A DNA stretch of 64,000 nt from Paludibacterium denitrificans (GTDB lineage Bacteria; Pseudomonadota; Gammaproteobacteria; Burkholderiales; Chromobacteriaceae). This document shows positions 22,252 to 31,567 of this stretch, one piece after another. The stretch covers positions 1,798,001-1,862,000 of the forward strand of contig NZ_WLYX01000001.1 in NCBI RefSeq assembly GCF_009707705.1. Direction: 5' to 3'. The position numbers were made by a program, and so were the translations under genes. The notes beneath the pieces are model-generated. The model did no database searches. It was not told the DNA's origin and saw only the letters and a list, made by a program, of their open reading frames with translations. The stretch's first letter is position 1, and every line of letters starts with the position of its first letter.

Positions 22252-22914
22252 ATGCGGATTTTGGTACTGGAAGATGATGCACTGATCGGTGATGGCCTCA
22301 AGGTGGGACTGACCCAATTGGGCTTTGCCGTGGACTGGTTCCGTAACGGCAAGGATGGGCAGGCGGCATTATCCGCCGCGCCGTACGATGCCGTGGTGCT
22401 GGATTTGGGCTTGCCCGGTATGGATGGGATGCAGGTTCTGGCCGCCTGGCGTGCTGCTGGCATGGACGTGCCGGTGCTGGTGCTGACGGCGCGTGATGCG
22501 TTGCAGGACCGCGTGGGCGGGCTGGATGCCGGTGCCGATGATTATCTGGTCAAGCCGTTTGCCTTGTCCGAAGTGGCGGCGCGCTTGCGCGCCTTGTTGC
22601 GCCGCCGCCATGGTCAGAGCACGCCGCAACTGACGCATGGCAAGCTCAGTTATGACCCGGTGGGGCGCTGTGCCACGCTGGATGGGGCGCCGCTGGAACT
22701 GACCGCGCGCGAACTGGCGTTGCTGGAGCTGTTGCTGAGCCACAAGGGACGCGTGCTGCCGCGTGAACTGATCGAAGAAAAACTGTACGGCTGGGATCAG
22801 GAGCTGGATAGCAATGCGGTGGAAGTGCACGTCCACCACTTGCGCAAAAAGCTGGGCAGTACCTTCATCCGTACCCTGCGCGGCATCGGTTATACGCTGG
22901 GAGATCCGGCATGA
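22252..22914 (+). CDS. OmpR-family response regulator
   Basis: This intact 220-residue regulator has a receiver domain ([16 protein letters not shown], phospho-acceptor in [23 protein letters not shown]). A winged-helix DNA-binding domain ending [13 protein letters not shown] follows. It overlaps the kinase gene by four bases (ATGA), so the two are one two-component system. The closest named types are QseB/PmrA-like regulators; the regulon is unknown, though the neighbouring PepSY and b561 genes are natural targets. Confidence 0.93.
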   Translation: MRILVLEDDALIGDGLKVGLTQLGFAVDWFRNGKDGQAALSAAPYDAVVLDLGLPGMDGMQVLAAWRAAGMDVPVLVLTARDALQDRVGGLDAGADDYLVKPFALSEVAARLRALLRRRHGQSTPQLTHGKLSYDPVGRCATLDGAPLELTARELALLELLLSHKGRVLPRELIEEKLYGWDQELDSNAVEVHVHHLRKKLGSTFIRTLRGIGYTLGDPA

Positions 22915-24271
22915 AGGGGCTTACCAGTCTGCAGGGCCGATTGGCCGTGCTCTTGCTGGTGTCCGTGCCACTGATCTGGCTGATGGCCACCGGCTTTGCC
23001 GTGTATGCCGCCCATCATGAAGTGGATGAGCTCTACGATACCCAGTTGACGCTGTTTGCCCGCCAGTTGCTGACCGTACAGCTCACCGGCGAGGATGACG
23101 AGCGGCCCCCCACGCTTCCCGACACCAAGCATCTGATCGGCCGCGGTGACGCGGGCGGCACGGACGATGACGACATCGGTGTGGCGGTCTGGGACCAGCA
23201 TGGCGCGTTGTTGCTGGCCGATGGCAAGGGCAAGCGCTTTACCTACGATCCGGAACGGCGTGGCTTCTTTACCATTAGCGGCAAACATGAGCACGACTGG
23301 CGGTTGTTCTATCTGCTTAAGCGCCGGATGGTTCACGTCTGGTGGCGGTGGGGCAGCGCCAATCCTTGCGCCACGAGGTGGTGTCCAAAGTCATTCAGGC
23401 GCAGGTGGTGCCATGGCTGTTTGGCCTGCCGGTATTGCTGCTGTTGATCCTGTGGGCGGTACGGCGCGGCCTGCGGCCACTGCAAAGGTTGGCCGAAAGT
23501 CTGCGTCTGCGTCAGCCGGGAGACCGTACGCCACTGCCGGAAAGCGTGCCAAGCGAGACCCTGCCGCTAGTGCAGTCGCTCAATGCGCTGTTCAACCGCG
23601 TGGCGGAAACGCTGGAACGCGAGCAACGTTTTACCGCCGATGCGGCGCATGAATTACGTACGCCGCTGGCGGCGCTCAAGGTGCAGGCCGAGGTGATCGG
23701 CCTGATGCCGGACGATGCCAGCCGTCAGCGCGCGCTGGCCCAGTTGCAGCTGGGGATCGACCGCGCCACGCGGCTGATCGAGCAATTGCTCGCTCTGTCA
23801 CGGCTGGACCCGATGTCGGCGCCAGCGGCCGCCCAGCCGATCGACTGGGCACGCCTGAGCGAACGGGTGCTGAGTGACGTGCAGCCCGCCGCGCAACAAA
23901 AGCACATCACGCTGGCACGAAACCTGCTGGTAGATGCCGGTGCGGTACTGCCGCTGACCGGGGACGACACCCTGATCGGCCTGTTGTTGCGCAACCTGCT
24001 GGATAACGCCATCCGCTACTCGCCGGATGGGGCTGAGGTGGTGCTGGAGTTATCCGCCGAGCGGGTAGCGGTTATCGACAACGGGCCGGGCATCGACCCG
24101 CAGTGGCTGGCAAGGGTGCGCGAGCGCTTTTTCCGGCCGCCGGGGCAGGATGTCGCCGGGAGTGGTCTGGGCTTGTCGATTGTGGAACGTATTGCCGAAT
24201 TGCACGGTCTGACTCTCGACCTGAACAACCAACCCGCTGGCGGCCTGATCGCCAGCCTGCACCGCCGCTGA
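22911..24271 (+). CDS. Sensor histidine kinase (QseC/PmrB type)
   Basis: This inner-membrane kinase of about 453 residues has a first membrane helix ([23 protein letters not shown]) and a periplasmic sensor of about 140 residues. An acidic stretch ([17 protein letters not shown]) there might bind cations. A second membrane helix ([15 protein letters not shown]) follows, then [14 protein letters not shown] with the phospho-His, [13 protein letters not shown] and [16 protein letters not shown]. The frame breaks near 23339, where CCTGG has become CTGG before [13 protein letters not shown] terminator follows. Confidence 0.92.
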
Positions 24272-24364
24272 GGCGGTGCGACAATCGGTCGCATTTTTCT
24301 TTTTGCTTCAAACCATTAGTCTAATCACATGACGGGGCCTGACCAGTCCCTCTCCAAGTGTTGC

Positions 24365-24397
24365 GGCCCGTCTTGACCTGACGGGCCTTTCTTTTTT
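24365..24397 (+). terminator. Terminator after the two-component operon
   Basis: GGCCCGTC and GACGGGCC form a stem followed by TTTCTTTTTT. Confidence 0.85.
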
Positions 24398-24439
24398 GTG
24401 CCTCCGTTTTGTCAGGGTTGGCCGAATCGCTTAAGCGGA

Positions 24440-25753
24440 TTACAGCGGTAACGACTTGCCCAGTTTGCGGTACAGCGTGCGTTCGGAAATGCCCAGTTGC
24501 CGCGCCGGGCTGCTCTATCCTGAGGATATTGGAGGAAGGCCCAGCGCAGGTAGCGCTGCTCCAGTTGCTCCAGAGGAATCAGCGGACACTGGAACGGGTT
24601 TTCGGCCAACGTGGCCGGGTCGGTGGCGCTTAATGCCGGTGCTCCGGTTCAATCAGCTGGCCATCGGCCAGCAGGCTGGCGCGCTCAATGATGTTGCGCA
24701 GTTCGCGAATGTTGCCGGGGAAGTCGTAGTTCATCAGTTGCGCCAGTGCGGCGGGAGACAGGGCCAGATCGCGCTCCGGGGCCACCCGCTGCAGCATGGC
24801 TTTTGCCAGCAGTGGAATGTCATCGCGCCGCTGGCGCAGCGCCGAGCAGTTCGATCGGGAAGGTGGCGAGGCGGTAATAAAGATCGGTGCGGAATTCCCC
24901 GGCCCGGACCATCTCGGTCAGCGGACGGTGGGTGGCGGAAATCAGGCGGAAGCTGGCCTTGACCGGCTCCACGCCACCCACCCGGCGGAAAGTTCCGGAT
25001 TCGAGCAGGCGCAACAGTTTCACCTGCTGGGCCAGTGGAATATCGCCCACCTCATCGAGGAACAGCGTGCCACCGCTTGAGCGGCTTCCACCAAGCCCTG
25101 CTTGCGCTGGGTGGCACCGGTAAAGGCGCCTTTTTCATGGCCGAACAGCTCGCTCTCCAGCAGGCTCTCGGTCAGGCTGGAGCAGTCGACTGGCACAAAC
25201 GGCTTGTGATGGCGCTGGCTGGCATCGTGGATGGATTTGGCCAGTTCTTCCTTGCCGGTGCCCGATTCGCCCAGCAGCAACACGGCGGCATGGCTGCGCG
25301 CCACCCGGCTGGCCATCAGCAGCATGCGGCGGAAGGGCGCCGATTGGCCGACCAGCTTGTCCGGCGAGGCCTCGCTGCTGGTGTGGGGAATCAGCTTCAT
25401 GCGTTCGATGAAGTAGGTGACATCGCCGTTGGCATCGGAAAACGGCGACAGCTCGACATCGACGTGTTGTGCGCCACTGGAGGTGTGGTGCACATGCAAT
25501 ACCCGTTGCGGCTCGCCGCTGGCCAGTGTGGCGGCCAGCGGGCAGGTCTCACCCGCCGGTCGCAAGGGCGCTCGTAGCTGTGCGACAGCTCGTAGCAGCT
25601 GTGGCCGATGGCATCCTCGCCAAACGCCATGCGGTAGGCGTGGTTGGCGTGCAGGATCTGGTACTGACGATCGATCAGGATACAAGGATCGTCTAGCGCA
25701 TCGATCATGTTGCGTAGCGATGCCAGGTTATTGGCGTTCGAGGGTGGTGTCAT
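24440..25753 (-). CDS. Sigma-54-dependent regulator with N-terminal PAS-type sensor
   Basis: This bacterial enhancer-binding protein of about 440 residues starts with a PAS-like sensor ([22 protein letters not shown]). The sensor contains [13 protein letters not shown] and GETCPL, a cysteine set that could bind a metal or haem. The AAA+ domain has [15 protein letters not shown], the sigma-54 contact loop [12 protein letters not shown] and [17 protein letters not shown] Fis-type helix-turn-helix ([15 protein letters not shown]) ends it. Breaks at 25556, 25075-25082 (GCTTGAGC for GCCGGC), 24841-24847 (GCCGAGC), about 24640 and about 24510 are best read as errors. It is divergent from the cyd operon, which has a sigma-54 promoter, so cydPAB is its likely target. 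Confidence 0.88.
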
Positions 25754-25772
25754 GACATTAATGGCGGGATTG

Positions 25773-25792
25773 AACTGACAGATTTGTCAGTT
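25773..25792. promoter_or_regulatory. Palindrome, likely enhancer site of the sigma-54 regulator
   Basis: AACTGACA, GATT, TGTCAGTT: exact eight-base arms. It lies 82 bases upstream of the -24 element of the cyd promoter, a normal distance for an upstream activator sequence, and just before the regulator's own start. The link is inferred. Confidence 0.6.
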
Positions 25793-25846
25793 TACGGATG
25801 GATTGTAGCGTATTGCCCAAGGTAAACAGGTGTTTTCCAGCAAAAA

Positions 25847-25867
25847 TTGGCCGAAATGTTGGCCGAA
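25847..25867 (+). repeat. Two uptake-like cores one helical turn apart
   Basis: TTGGCCGAA occurs at 25847-25855 and again at 25859-25867, the starts 12 bases apart, seven bases before the sigma-54 promoter. Confidence 0.7.
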
Positions 25868-25873
25868 TGATGC

Positions 25874-25889
25874 TGGCACGCCAGTTGCA
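25874..25889 (+). promoter_or_regulatory. Sigma-54 promoter of the cyd operon
   Basis: TGGCAC, five bases, TTGCA is a full match to the -24/-12 consensus. Transcription would begin near 25900, only a dozen bases before cydP ATG 25912, leaving a very short leader. The translation signal (GGTGGGAG) would fall at the very start of the mRNA. Confidence 0.8.
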
Positions 25890-25911
25890 GTAGATGGTGG
25901 GAGTCACTTTT

Positions 25912-26112
25912 ATGAAAAAGGGTTTATCTGTGAAGCTGTCAAATCGCTATGCCAGAGAGATCGTGGCGGTATTGCTGGTCAAGCTGGTGCTGATCGTGAT
26001 CATCAAGCTGGTCTGGTTTTCCGGGCCGCATGATGTGACGGATGAAGCAGTAGCGGCTCGCTTGGCTGCTTCACCGGATGCGCCCTCTGTGGAAAGGAAA
26101 ATGCATGACTGA
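25912..26112 (+). CDS. cydP: Cytochrome bd oxidase small subunit CydP
   Basis: This 66-residue protein has a basic N-terminus ([17 protein letters not shown]) and one membrane helix ([19 protein letters not shown]). A short periplasmic or cytosolic tail follows. Position, size and the NRYxREI...KLxWFSGPH pattern match the CydP family, found directly upstream of cydA in many Beta- and Gammaproteobacteria. Its precise role in the oxidase is not settled. The end overlaps the start of cydA by eight bases. Confidence 0.82.
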   Translation: MKKGLSVKLSNRYAREIVAVLLVKLVLIVIIKLVWFSGPHDVTDEAVAARLAASPDAPSVERKMHD

Positions 26113-27680
26113 TGCGCTAGTCGACCTGTCGAGGCTGCAGTTTGCCGTGACAGCCTTGTATCACTTCCTGTTTGTGCCGCTTACGCTGGGCATGGTCTGG
26201 ATGCTGGTCATCATGGAGTCGGTGTATGTGATTACCGGCAAGCAGATTTACCAGGACATGACCCGCTTCTGGGGGAAATTGTTCGGTATCAACTTTGCCA
26301 CGGGGGTGACGACAGGCATCACCATGGAGTTCCAGTTTGGTACCAACTGGGCGTATTACTCGCATTATGTCGGTGACATTTTTGGCGCTCCGCTGGCCAT
26401 TGAAGGATTGATGGCATTCTTTCTGGAATCCACCTTCATCGGGATTTTCTTCTTTGGCTGGAACCGTCTGTCCAAAGCCAAGCATTTGCTGGTGACCATT
26501 CTGATGGCGGTCGGCTCCAATCTGTCGGCCTTGTGGATTCTGGTGGCCAATGGCTGGATGCAGGACCCGGTTGGCTCCAGCTTCAACTACCACACTATGC
26601 GCATGGAAATGGACAGCTTTGCCACCTTGCTGTTCAACCCGGCGGCGCAGGCCAAGTTCGTGCATACCGTCAGTGCCGGTTATGTCGTGGCTTCCTGTTT
26701 TGTTCTGGGGGTGTCCAGCTGGTATCTGCTGCGCAATCGTGATGTTGCCTTTGCGCGTCGCAGCTTCCGCGTGGCGGCAGCCTTTGGTTTTGCCTCGGCC
26801 TTGTCGGTGATCGTGCTGGGCGATGAATCCGGTTACACCGTGGGTGAATCGCAGCAAACCAAGATGGCCGCGATTGAGGGGATGTGGCATACCGTTAGAG
26901 CACCGGCCAGCTTTACGCTGTTTGCCATTCCGGATCAGGAGGCCAAAACCAACCATTACGCCATTGAAATTCCCTACGTGATGGGGCTGATCGGCACGCG
27001 TTCGCTGGATAAACAGATTCCGGGTATCCATGAAATCGTTGCCAAAAACCGTGGGCGTATCGAGAACGGCTTAGCTGGCGGTGATTGCGTTGGAAGCCTT
27101 GCGCAAGGATCAGAACAATCCACAGCTGAAAGCCGCGTTTGAGGTGCACAAGGCAGATCTGGGCTTTGGCCTGTTGCTGAAGAAATACGTGGCCGACGTG
27201 CGTCAGGCGACCCCGGCCATTATGGATCAGGCCGCGTGGAGCACCATTCCTAACGTTGCCCCGATGTTCTGGAGCTTCCGTGTGATGGTGGCTCTGGGCT
27301 TCAGCTTCCTGCTGTTGTTTGGTCTGGCATTGTGGTTCTCGCTGAAAAATACCTTTGCCGAGAAACGCTGGCTGCTCAAGTGGGCGCTGTACTGGATTCC
27401 GATGCCGTGGCTGGCCGCCGAGCTGGGCTGGGTGGTGGCCGAGTATGGCCGTCAGCCGTGGACGATTTACGGCATTCTGCCGACGCATCTGTCTACCTCC
27501 AGTCTGACGCCTACCAGTATTGCCATGTCGCTGACCGGTTTTGTGCTGTTCTATACCGGTTTGCTGGTAGTGGAAATGTTCCTGATGGTGAAGTACGCCA
27601 AGATGGGGCCGTCCAGCCCGGGAACCGGTCGTTATGCCCTGGAAAAACCGGCGCGTGCTGAGCTGAAAGGAGCGCATTAA
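26105..27680 (+). CDS. cydA: Cytochrome bd ubiquinol oxidase subunit I
   Basis: This is the haem-bearing subunit (b558, b595, d) of the high-affinity quinol oxidase. There are about 525 residues and nine membrane helices. [19 protein letters not shown] carries the haem ligand His near residue 20. [23 protein letters not shown] and [16 protein letters not shown] are conserved, and the Q-loop region is present. One break at 27069-27075 (GCTTAGC) replaces GCCGGC in [14 protein letters not shown]. The stop overlaps cydB by one base, so the subunits are translationally coupled. Control by sigma-54 is inferred from the promoter upstream. Confidence 0.96.
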
Positions 27681-28817
27681 TGGATTACGCAACCCTGAAA
27701 CTGATTTGGTGGCTGCTGGTAGGGGTTCTGCTCCTCGGTTTTGCCATCATGGATGGCCACGACATGGGTGTGGGCACGCTGCTGCCGTTTGTTGGTCGCA
27801 ATGACGTGGAGCGTCGTGTGGTGATCAATACCGTTGGTCCGCACTGGGATGGTAATCAGGTGTGGTTCATTACCGGTGGCGGCGCCATTTTTGCGGCTTG
27901 GCCGGTGGTGTACGCGACGGCGTTTTCCGGTTTTTACTGGGCCATGCTGGCCGTGTTGTGGGCGTTGTTCTTCCGTCCGGTCGGCTTTGATTACCGCAGC
28001 AAGATCGCCAACCCGACCTGGCGCAGTACACGGGACTGGGGCCTGTTTGTTGGGGGCGCCGTACCGCCGCTGATTTTCGGTGTGGCGTTCGGTAACCTGT
28101 TGCAAGGGGTGCCGTTCCATTTTGATGAAACCTTGCGGCCGTTCTATACCGGCACGTTCTGGGCGCTGCTGAATCCGTTTGCCTTGTTGGCCGGGCTGGT
28201 GAGCACTTCGATGATCACTTTCCACGGTGCCAACTATCTGATGATGCGCACGGAAAAAGAGGTCTACCAGCGTAGCCGCACCGCTTCACAACTGTTTGGC
28301 CTGCTGACGGTTGTGACCTTTGCCCTGGCTGGTGTCTGGGTGTGGAAGGGGTTGAACGGTTACGTCATCACCAGCGTGATCGACCCTAACGGCTTCCCTG
28401 ACCCGCTGCAAAAAACCGTGGCGGTAGGGCAAGGGGCATGGATGACCAATTACGCGCGTTATCCGCTAACCTGGTTGGCGCCCTGGGCTGGGGATTCTGG
28501 CCGCGCTGGCCGGGGTGCTGTTTGCCCGCTTGCAGCAGCTTACCAAAGCCTTTTGGTCATCCGCGTTGTCGATGGCCGGGATTATTGCCACGGCCGGGAT
28601 TTCCATGTTCCCGTTCATCATGCCGTCCTCGTCCGATCCGCGCTCCAGCCTGACGGTGTGGGATGCCGTGTCGTCGCATTTCACGCTGGTGGTCATGCTG
28701 GTGGCCGCTGTCATCTTTACCCCGATCGTGATTGCCTACACCAGTTGGGCGTACAAGGTCATGTGGGGCAAGGTGACGGAAGACGATATTCGTGCCAATG
28801 ACCATTCGGCCTATTGA
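27680..28817 (+). CDS. cydB: Cytochrome bd ubiquinol oxidase subunit II
   Basis: The second membrane subunit has about 379 residues. It begins [37 protein letters not shown] and contains GNQVWFITGGGAIFAAWP, both CydB hallmarks. The remaining helices follow to VIAYTSWAYKVMWGKVT. One break at 28481 (CCTGG read as CCCTGG) interrupts LTWLAPGLGILAALAGVLF. It forms a heterodimer with CydA. A NifX-like gene and cydX follow closely. Confidence 0.96.
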
Positions 28818-28827
28818 GGACCGGGCT

Positions 28828-29214
28828 ATGCTGATTGCCGTATGTGCTCAGAATGGTCACAGCGTCACGCCGCATGCGGGTAAATGCTGCCGCTTCGTAC
28901 AGGTGGAACTGGATGAGCAGGATGGCCGTTGCGTCCGCTCGGAGCTGTTGCAGATCCCCGCGACGCAGCGTTTTCAGCTGCATCCCGATCTGGCCGATCA
29001 TCCGTTGCGACATGCTGCGGTCCTCATCGCCGGGTCGATGGGCGATGGCTTGGCCTTGCGGCTCAAGGCCAGCGGGATTGTTCCGGTCGTCACCACGGAG
29101 AGCGACCCGGTCTCGGCGGCGCAAGCCTGGTGGCGTAAAGCGGTGACGACGCTGGAGGTTTGCCCGGCCGTGTCGGGCCATGCGCTGGATGGCAGCAGTG
29201 GTTGTCACCACTAA
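28828..29214 (+). CDS. NifX/NifB-type (dinitrogenase Fe-Mo cofactor family) protein inside the cyd operon
   Basis: This intact 128-residue cytosolic protein begins MLIAVCAQNGHSVTPHAGKC. HPLRHAAVLIAGSMGDGLALRLKASGIVPVVTTE follows, a clear match to the domain that binds Fe-S/FeMo-cofactor precursors in NifX, NafY and NifB. It carries several Cys and His (CAQ, GKCC, CPAVSGH, CHH). No nif gene is present. It starts ten bases after cydB and ends 20 bases before cydX, so it belongs to the oxidase operon. A role in haem or metal handling or redox sensing is a guess. Confidence 0.8.
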   Translation: MLIAVCAQNGHSVTPHAGKCCRFVQVELDEQDGRCVRSELLQIPATQRFQLHPDLADHPLRHAAVLIAGSMGDGLALRLKASGIVPVVTTESDPVSAAQAWWRKAVTTLEVCPAVSGHALDGSSGCHH

Positions 29215-29234
29215 CCGATTAAAGGAGTCAATAA

Positions 29235-29342
29235 ATGTGGTACTTTGCCTGGATGCTGGGATTGCCGCTGGCCCTGTTGCTGGCCGTGGTCAATGCCGTG
29301 ATTGAAGAAAACCTGAGAGTGGACGACGACATTTCTGCCTGA
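29235..29342 (+). CDS. cydX: Cytochrome bd small subunit CydX (YbgT family)
   Basis: This is a 35-residue protein, MWYFAWMLGLPLALLLAVVN and on to a charged end, with one membrane helix. It matches CydX, which stabilises haems b595 and d in the CydAB complex. AAAGGAG lies nine bases before ATG 29235. It closes the operon; a strong terminator follows. Confidence 0.93.
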   Translation: MWYFAWMLGLPLALLLAVVNAVIEENLRVDDDISA

Positions 29343-29365
29343 AAGCAGTGATGGGGGTTCACCCC

Positions 29366-29394
29366 AAGCCGGAACAGCTGTTCCGGCTTTTTTT
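29366..29394 (+). terminator. Terminator of the cyd operon
   Basis: AAGCCGGAACAGCTGTTCCGGCTT is a near-loopless palindromic stem followed by seven T. Confidence 0.92.
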
Positions 29395-29524
29395 ATGCCT
29401 GTTGTTCGTGTCGCGCGCCCGCTTGGTGGCCGTATCGATGACATGCCCGTGTGGTAGCCGGAGCAATGGAATGCGACAAAATGTCGCGGTACAGCGGCGC
29501 GTCGGCAATGGTAAAGTAGCCGAC

Positions 29525-30782
29525 ATGATGCCCTCCTTGCCGCCCCTGTCACCGCCCCGTTTTGCCGCCGATTTGTCGCGTTCCGTCACCCTGCTCGGTT
29601 ATTTGCGCAGCCTGATGCTGCTGGTTAAGCGGTGGCGCCTTGCTGGTCTGCTGGGCTTGGGGTGTGGCATTGCCATGGGGCTTGCTGGGGCAAGCGCTGT
29701 TGACGTTGTTGCTGGCGCACGGCGGGTTGTCGCTCTGGTTGCGACGTGGCGGGCCGGTGCGGTTGATCCTGCAACTCGGTCTGTTGCTGGATGTGCTGAC
29801 GCTGACCGAGTTGTTGGCGTTCAGCGGCGGCGCGGCTAACCCGTTGGCGTCGTTGTATCTGCCGCCAGTGCTGCTGGCTGCATTGTTGTCTCCGGGCTGG
29901 TTTGCCCGGGCTTTGGCCGTACTGACTCTGGTGCTGTATGGGCTGTTGTTTGCCCTGGCACCTGCCCGGCCGGTGGCGGGGCATGATGCCGCTTACGCCT
30001 TCAATCTGCATTTGATCGGCATGTGGCTCACTTTTGCCTTGTCGGCACTGTTAATTGCCGGTTTTGTCTCCGGCTGGCGCGGCAGTTGGCCGAACGCGAG
30101 GCGGCGCTGGCGGCTGCCCGTGAAACCCAGTTGCGTGAAGAACAGCTGCTGGCGGTGGGCATGCAGGCGGCCGGTGCGGCGCATTCGCTTTCCACGCCGA
30201 TCAATACCCTGACCTTGTTGGTGGACGAATTGGCAAGCGAACATGCCTCGGTACCGGGTCTGGGCGACGATCTGGCGTTGATGCGCGGGCAGTTGAGTTG
30301 TTGTCGTGAGGCACTGGCCCGGCTGAAGCATGGCTCGGAGCCGCAACAGGCGGCCGCGCCGCTGTTTGCCATGTTGGCCGAACGCTTGTCAGGCTGGCGC
30401 TCGCTGCGGCCGGATGTGCGGCTGCACTGGCAACCGCCGCAGGGCGATGACCCGCCGGTACGGCTGGAGGCGGCGTTCTGGTTAAGCGCTGTTCAATCTG
30501 ATCAACAACGCGGCGGACGCCGGTGGCGGCGAGGTGGAGGTGTCTGGCTAGCTGGTGGAGGGCGAGTTGCAGCTGGATATCATCAACCGCGAGGGCTGTC
30601 TGACGCCGCAACAGCTGGAGCGCGCCCTGCGCCCCTTGGCTTCCGACAAACCGGCTGGCATGGGGCTGGGGGTGATGTTGAGCCACGCCACACTGGCCCG
30701 GTTGGGCGGGTCATTATCGCTGGATAACCGGCCGCAGGGCGGCGTGCATGCGCGTGTCAGCCTGCCGTTGACAAGGGAATGA
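29525..30782 (+). CDS. regB: RegB/PrrB-type redox sensor histidine kinase (several breaks)
   Basis: This membrane kinase of about 418 residues has six predicted helices (RLALLVCWAWG, LRLILQLGLLLDVLTL, LASLYLPPVLLAALLSP and others). The phosphorylation box is MQAAGAAHSLSTPINTLTLLVDEL, with the RegB-like H-x-L-x-T/S-P order. An ATPase region (FNLINNAADAGGGEVEV, GMGLGVML) follows. Breaks: about 29640; 30070 (CCCGG read as CCGG); 30481-30487 (GTTAAGC) in FWPALFNLINN; and 30547-30552 (GCTAGC, a stop for GRL). It is paired with regA eight bases downstream and next to cytochrome bd genes, as expected for a respiration-sensing system. The start is uncertain. Confidence 0.85.
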
Positions 30783-30789
30783 GAGAGCG

Positions 30790-31311
30790 ATGGATTTTTT
30801 GCTGATTGACGACGACGAGGCTTTTTCCACGGTGCTGGCGCGTTCGTTGCGGCGCCGTGATTTCACCGTGACGGTGGCCTGTGATGCCGAATCGGCGCTC
30901 ATGCAGGCGGCGGATAATCCGGAGCGGATCGTGCTTGACCTGAATCTGGAAGGGGATAGTGGCCTGCGGCTGTTGCCGTTGTTGCGCGAGGTGTGTCCGC
31001 AAACAGAGATTGTCGTGCTGACCGGCTACGCCAGCATTGCCACGGCGGTGGAAGCAACCAAGCTGGGGGCGGTGCAGTATCTGGCCGCTTAAGCATCGGT
31101 GGATGAAATTCTGGCGGCGTTTGCCCAGTGTTCGGCCAACCCTGACTTGCCGGTGGCGCCGCAGCCAATGTCGCTACGACGCCTCAGTTGGGAGCACTTG
31201 CAACGGGTGCTGGCCGAGCATGATGGCAATATCTCAGCTACCGCACGAGCGTTAAACATGCACCGCCGTTCGGTGCAGCGCATGTTGGCCAAGAAACCTG
31301 TAAAGAGCTGA
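30790..31311 (+). CDS. regA: RegA/ActR-type response regulator
   Basis: This two-domain regulator has about 173 residues. The receiver starts MDFLLIDDDEAFSTVLARSL, with the acceptor in RIVLDLNLEGDSGL and VVLTGYASIATAVEATKLGAVQYLAKP. A Fis-like helix-turn-helix (HDGNISATARALNMHRRSVQRMLAKKP) ends it. An in-frame TAA at 31090-31092 lies in GCTTAAGC (31087-31094), where AAGCCGGC is expected for the invariant switch lysine and proline (YLAKPASVDE). The apparent stop is therefore not credible. RegBA controls respiratory and redox genes in other Proteobacteria. Confidence 0.9.
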
Positions 31312-31428
31312 TGGCTTGGGTTGGATGTTTATTTTTCGATGGTTTTTCTGATTTTTTCCGGATTTTATCGTGGTTTAACCGGTTTTAGCTGCTTTTGTAT
31401 TTTTCTTTTTATTCTCACGACATAGGTA

Positions 31429-31448
31429 AGTTGACGTAAACGTCAACT
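31429..31448. promoter_or_regulatory. Palindromic operator upstream of acyl-CoA synthetase
   Basis: AGTTGACG, TAAA, CGTCAACT: exact eight-base arms. The core resembles operators of fatty-acid/branched-chain catabolism repressors (LiuR or PsrA type); this assignment is from memory of motif shape and is weak. The surrounding 31312-31567 is AT-rich and holds no gene. Confidence 0.5.
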
Positions 31449-31567
31449 TTGCTGCCATCAGCCAAGCTTTACAACCTTCATCAAAAAATATGATTGGAGT
31501 AAATGGTCTATCCCTTCTACTGTCAATGGTTACTGCCGCAACCATGATGATAAAGGGAGAATAAACT

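Noticed and set aside
28828-29214. Nitrogen fixation locus
   Set aside because: A single NifX-type domain within the cyd operon and no nif structural or assembly genes.
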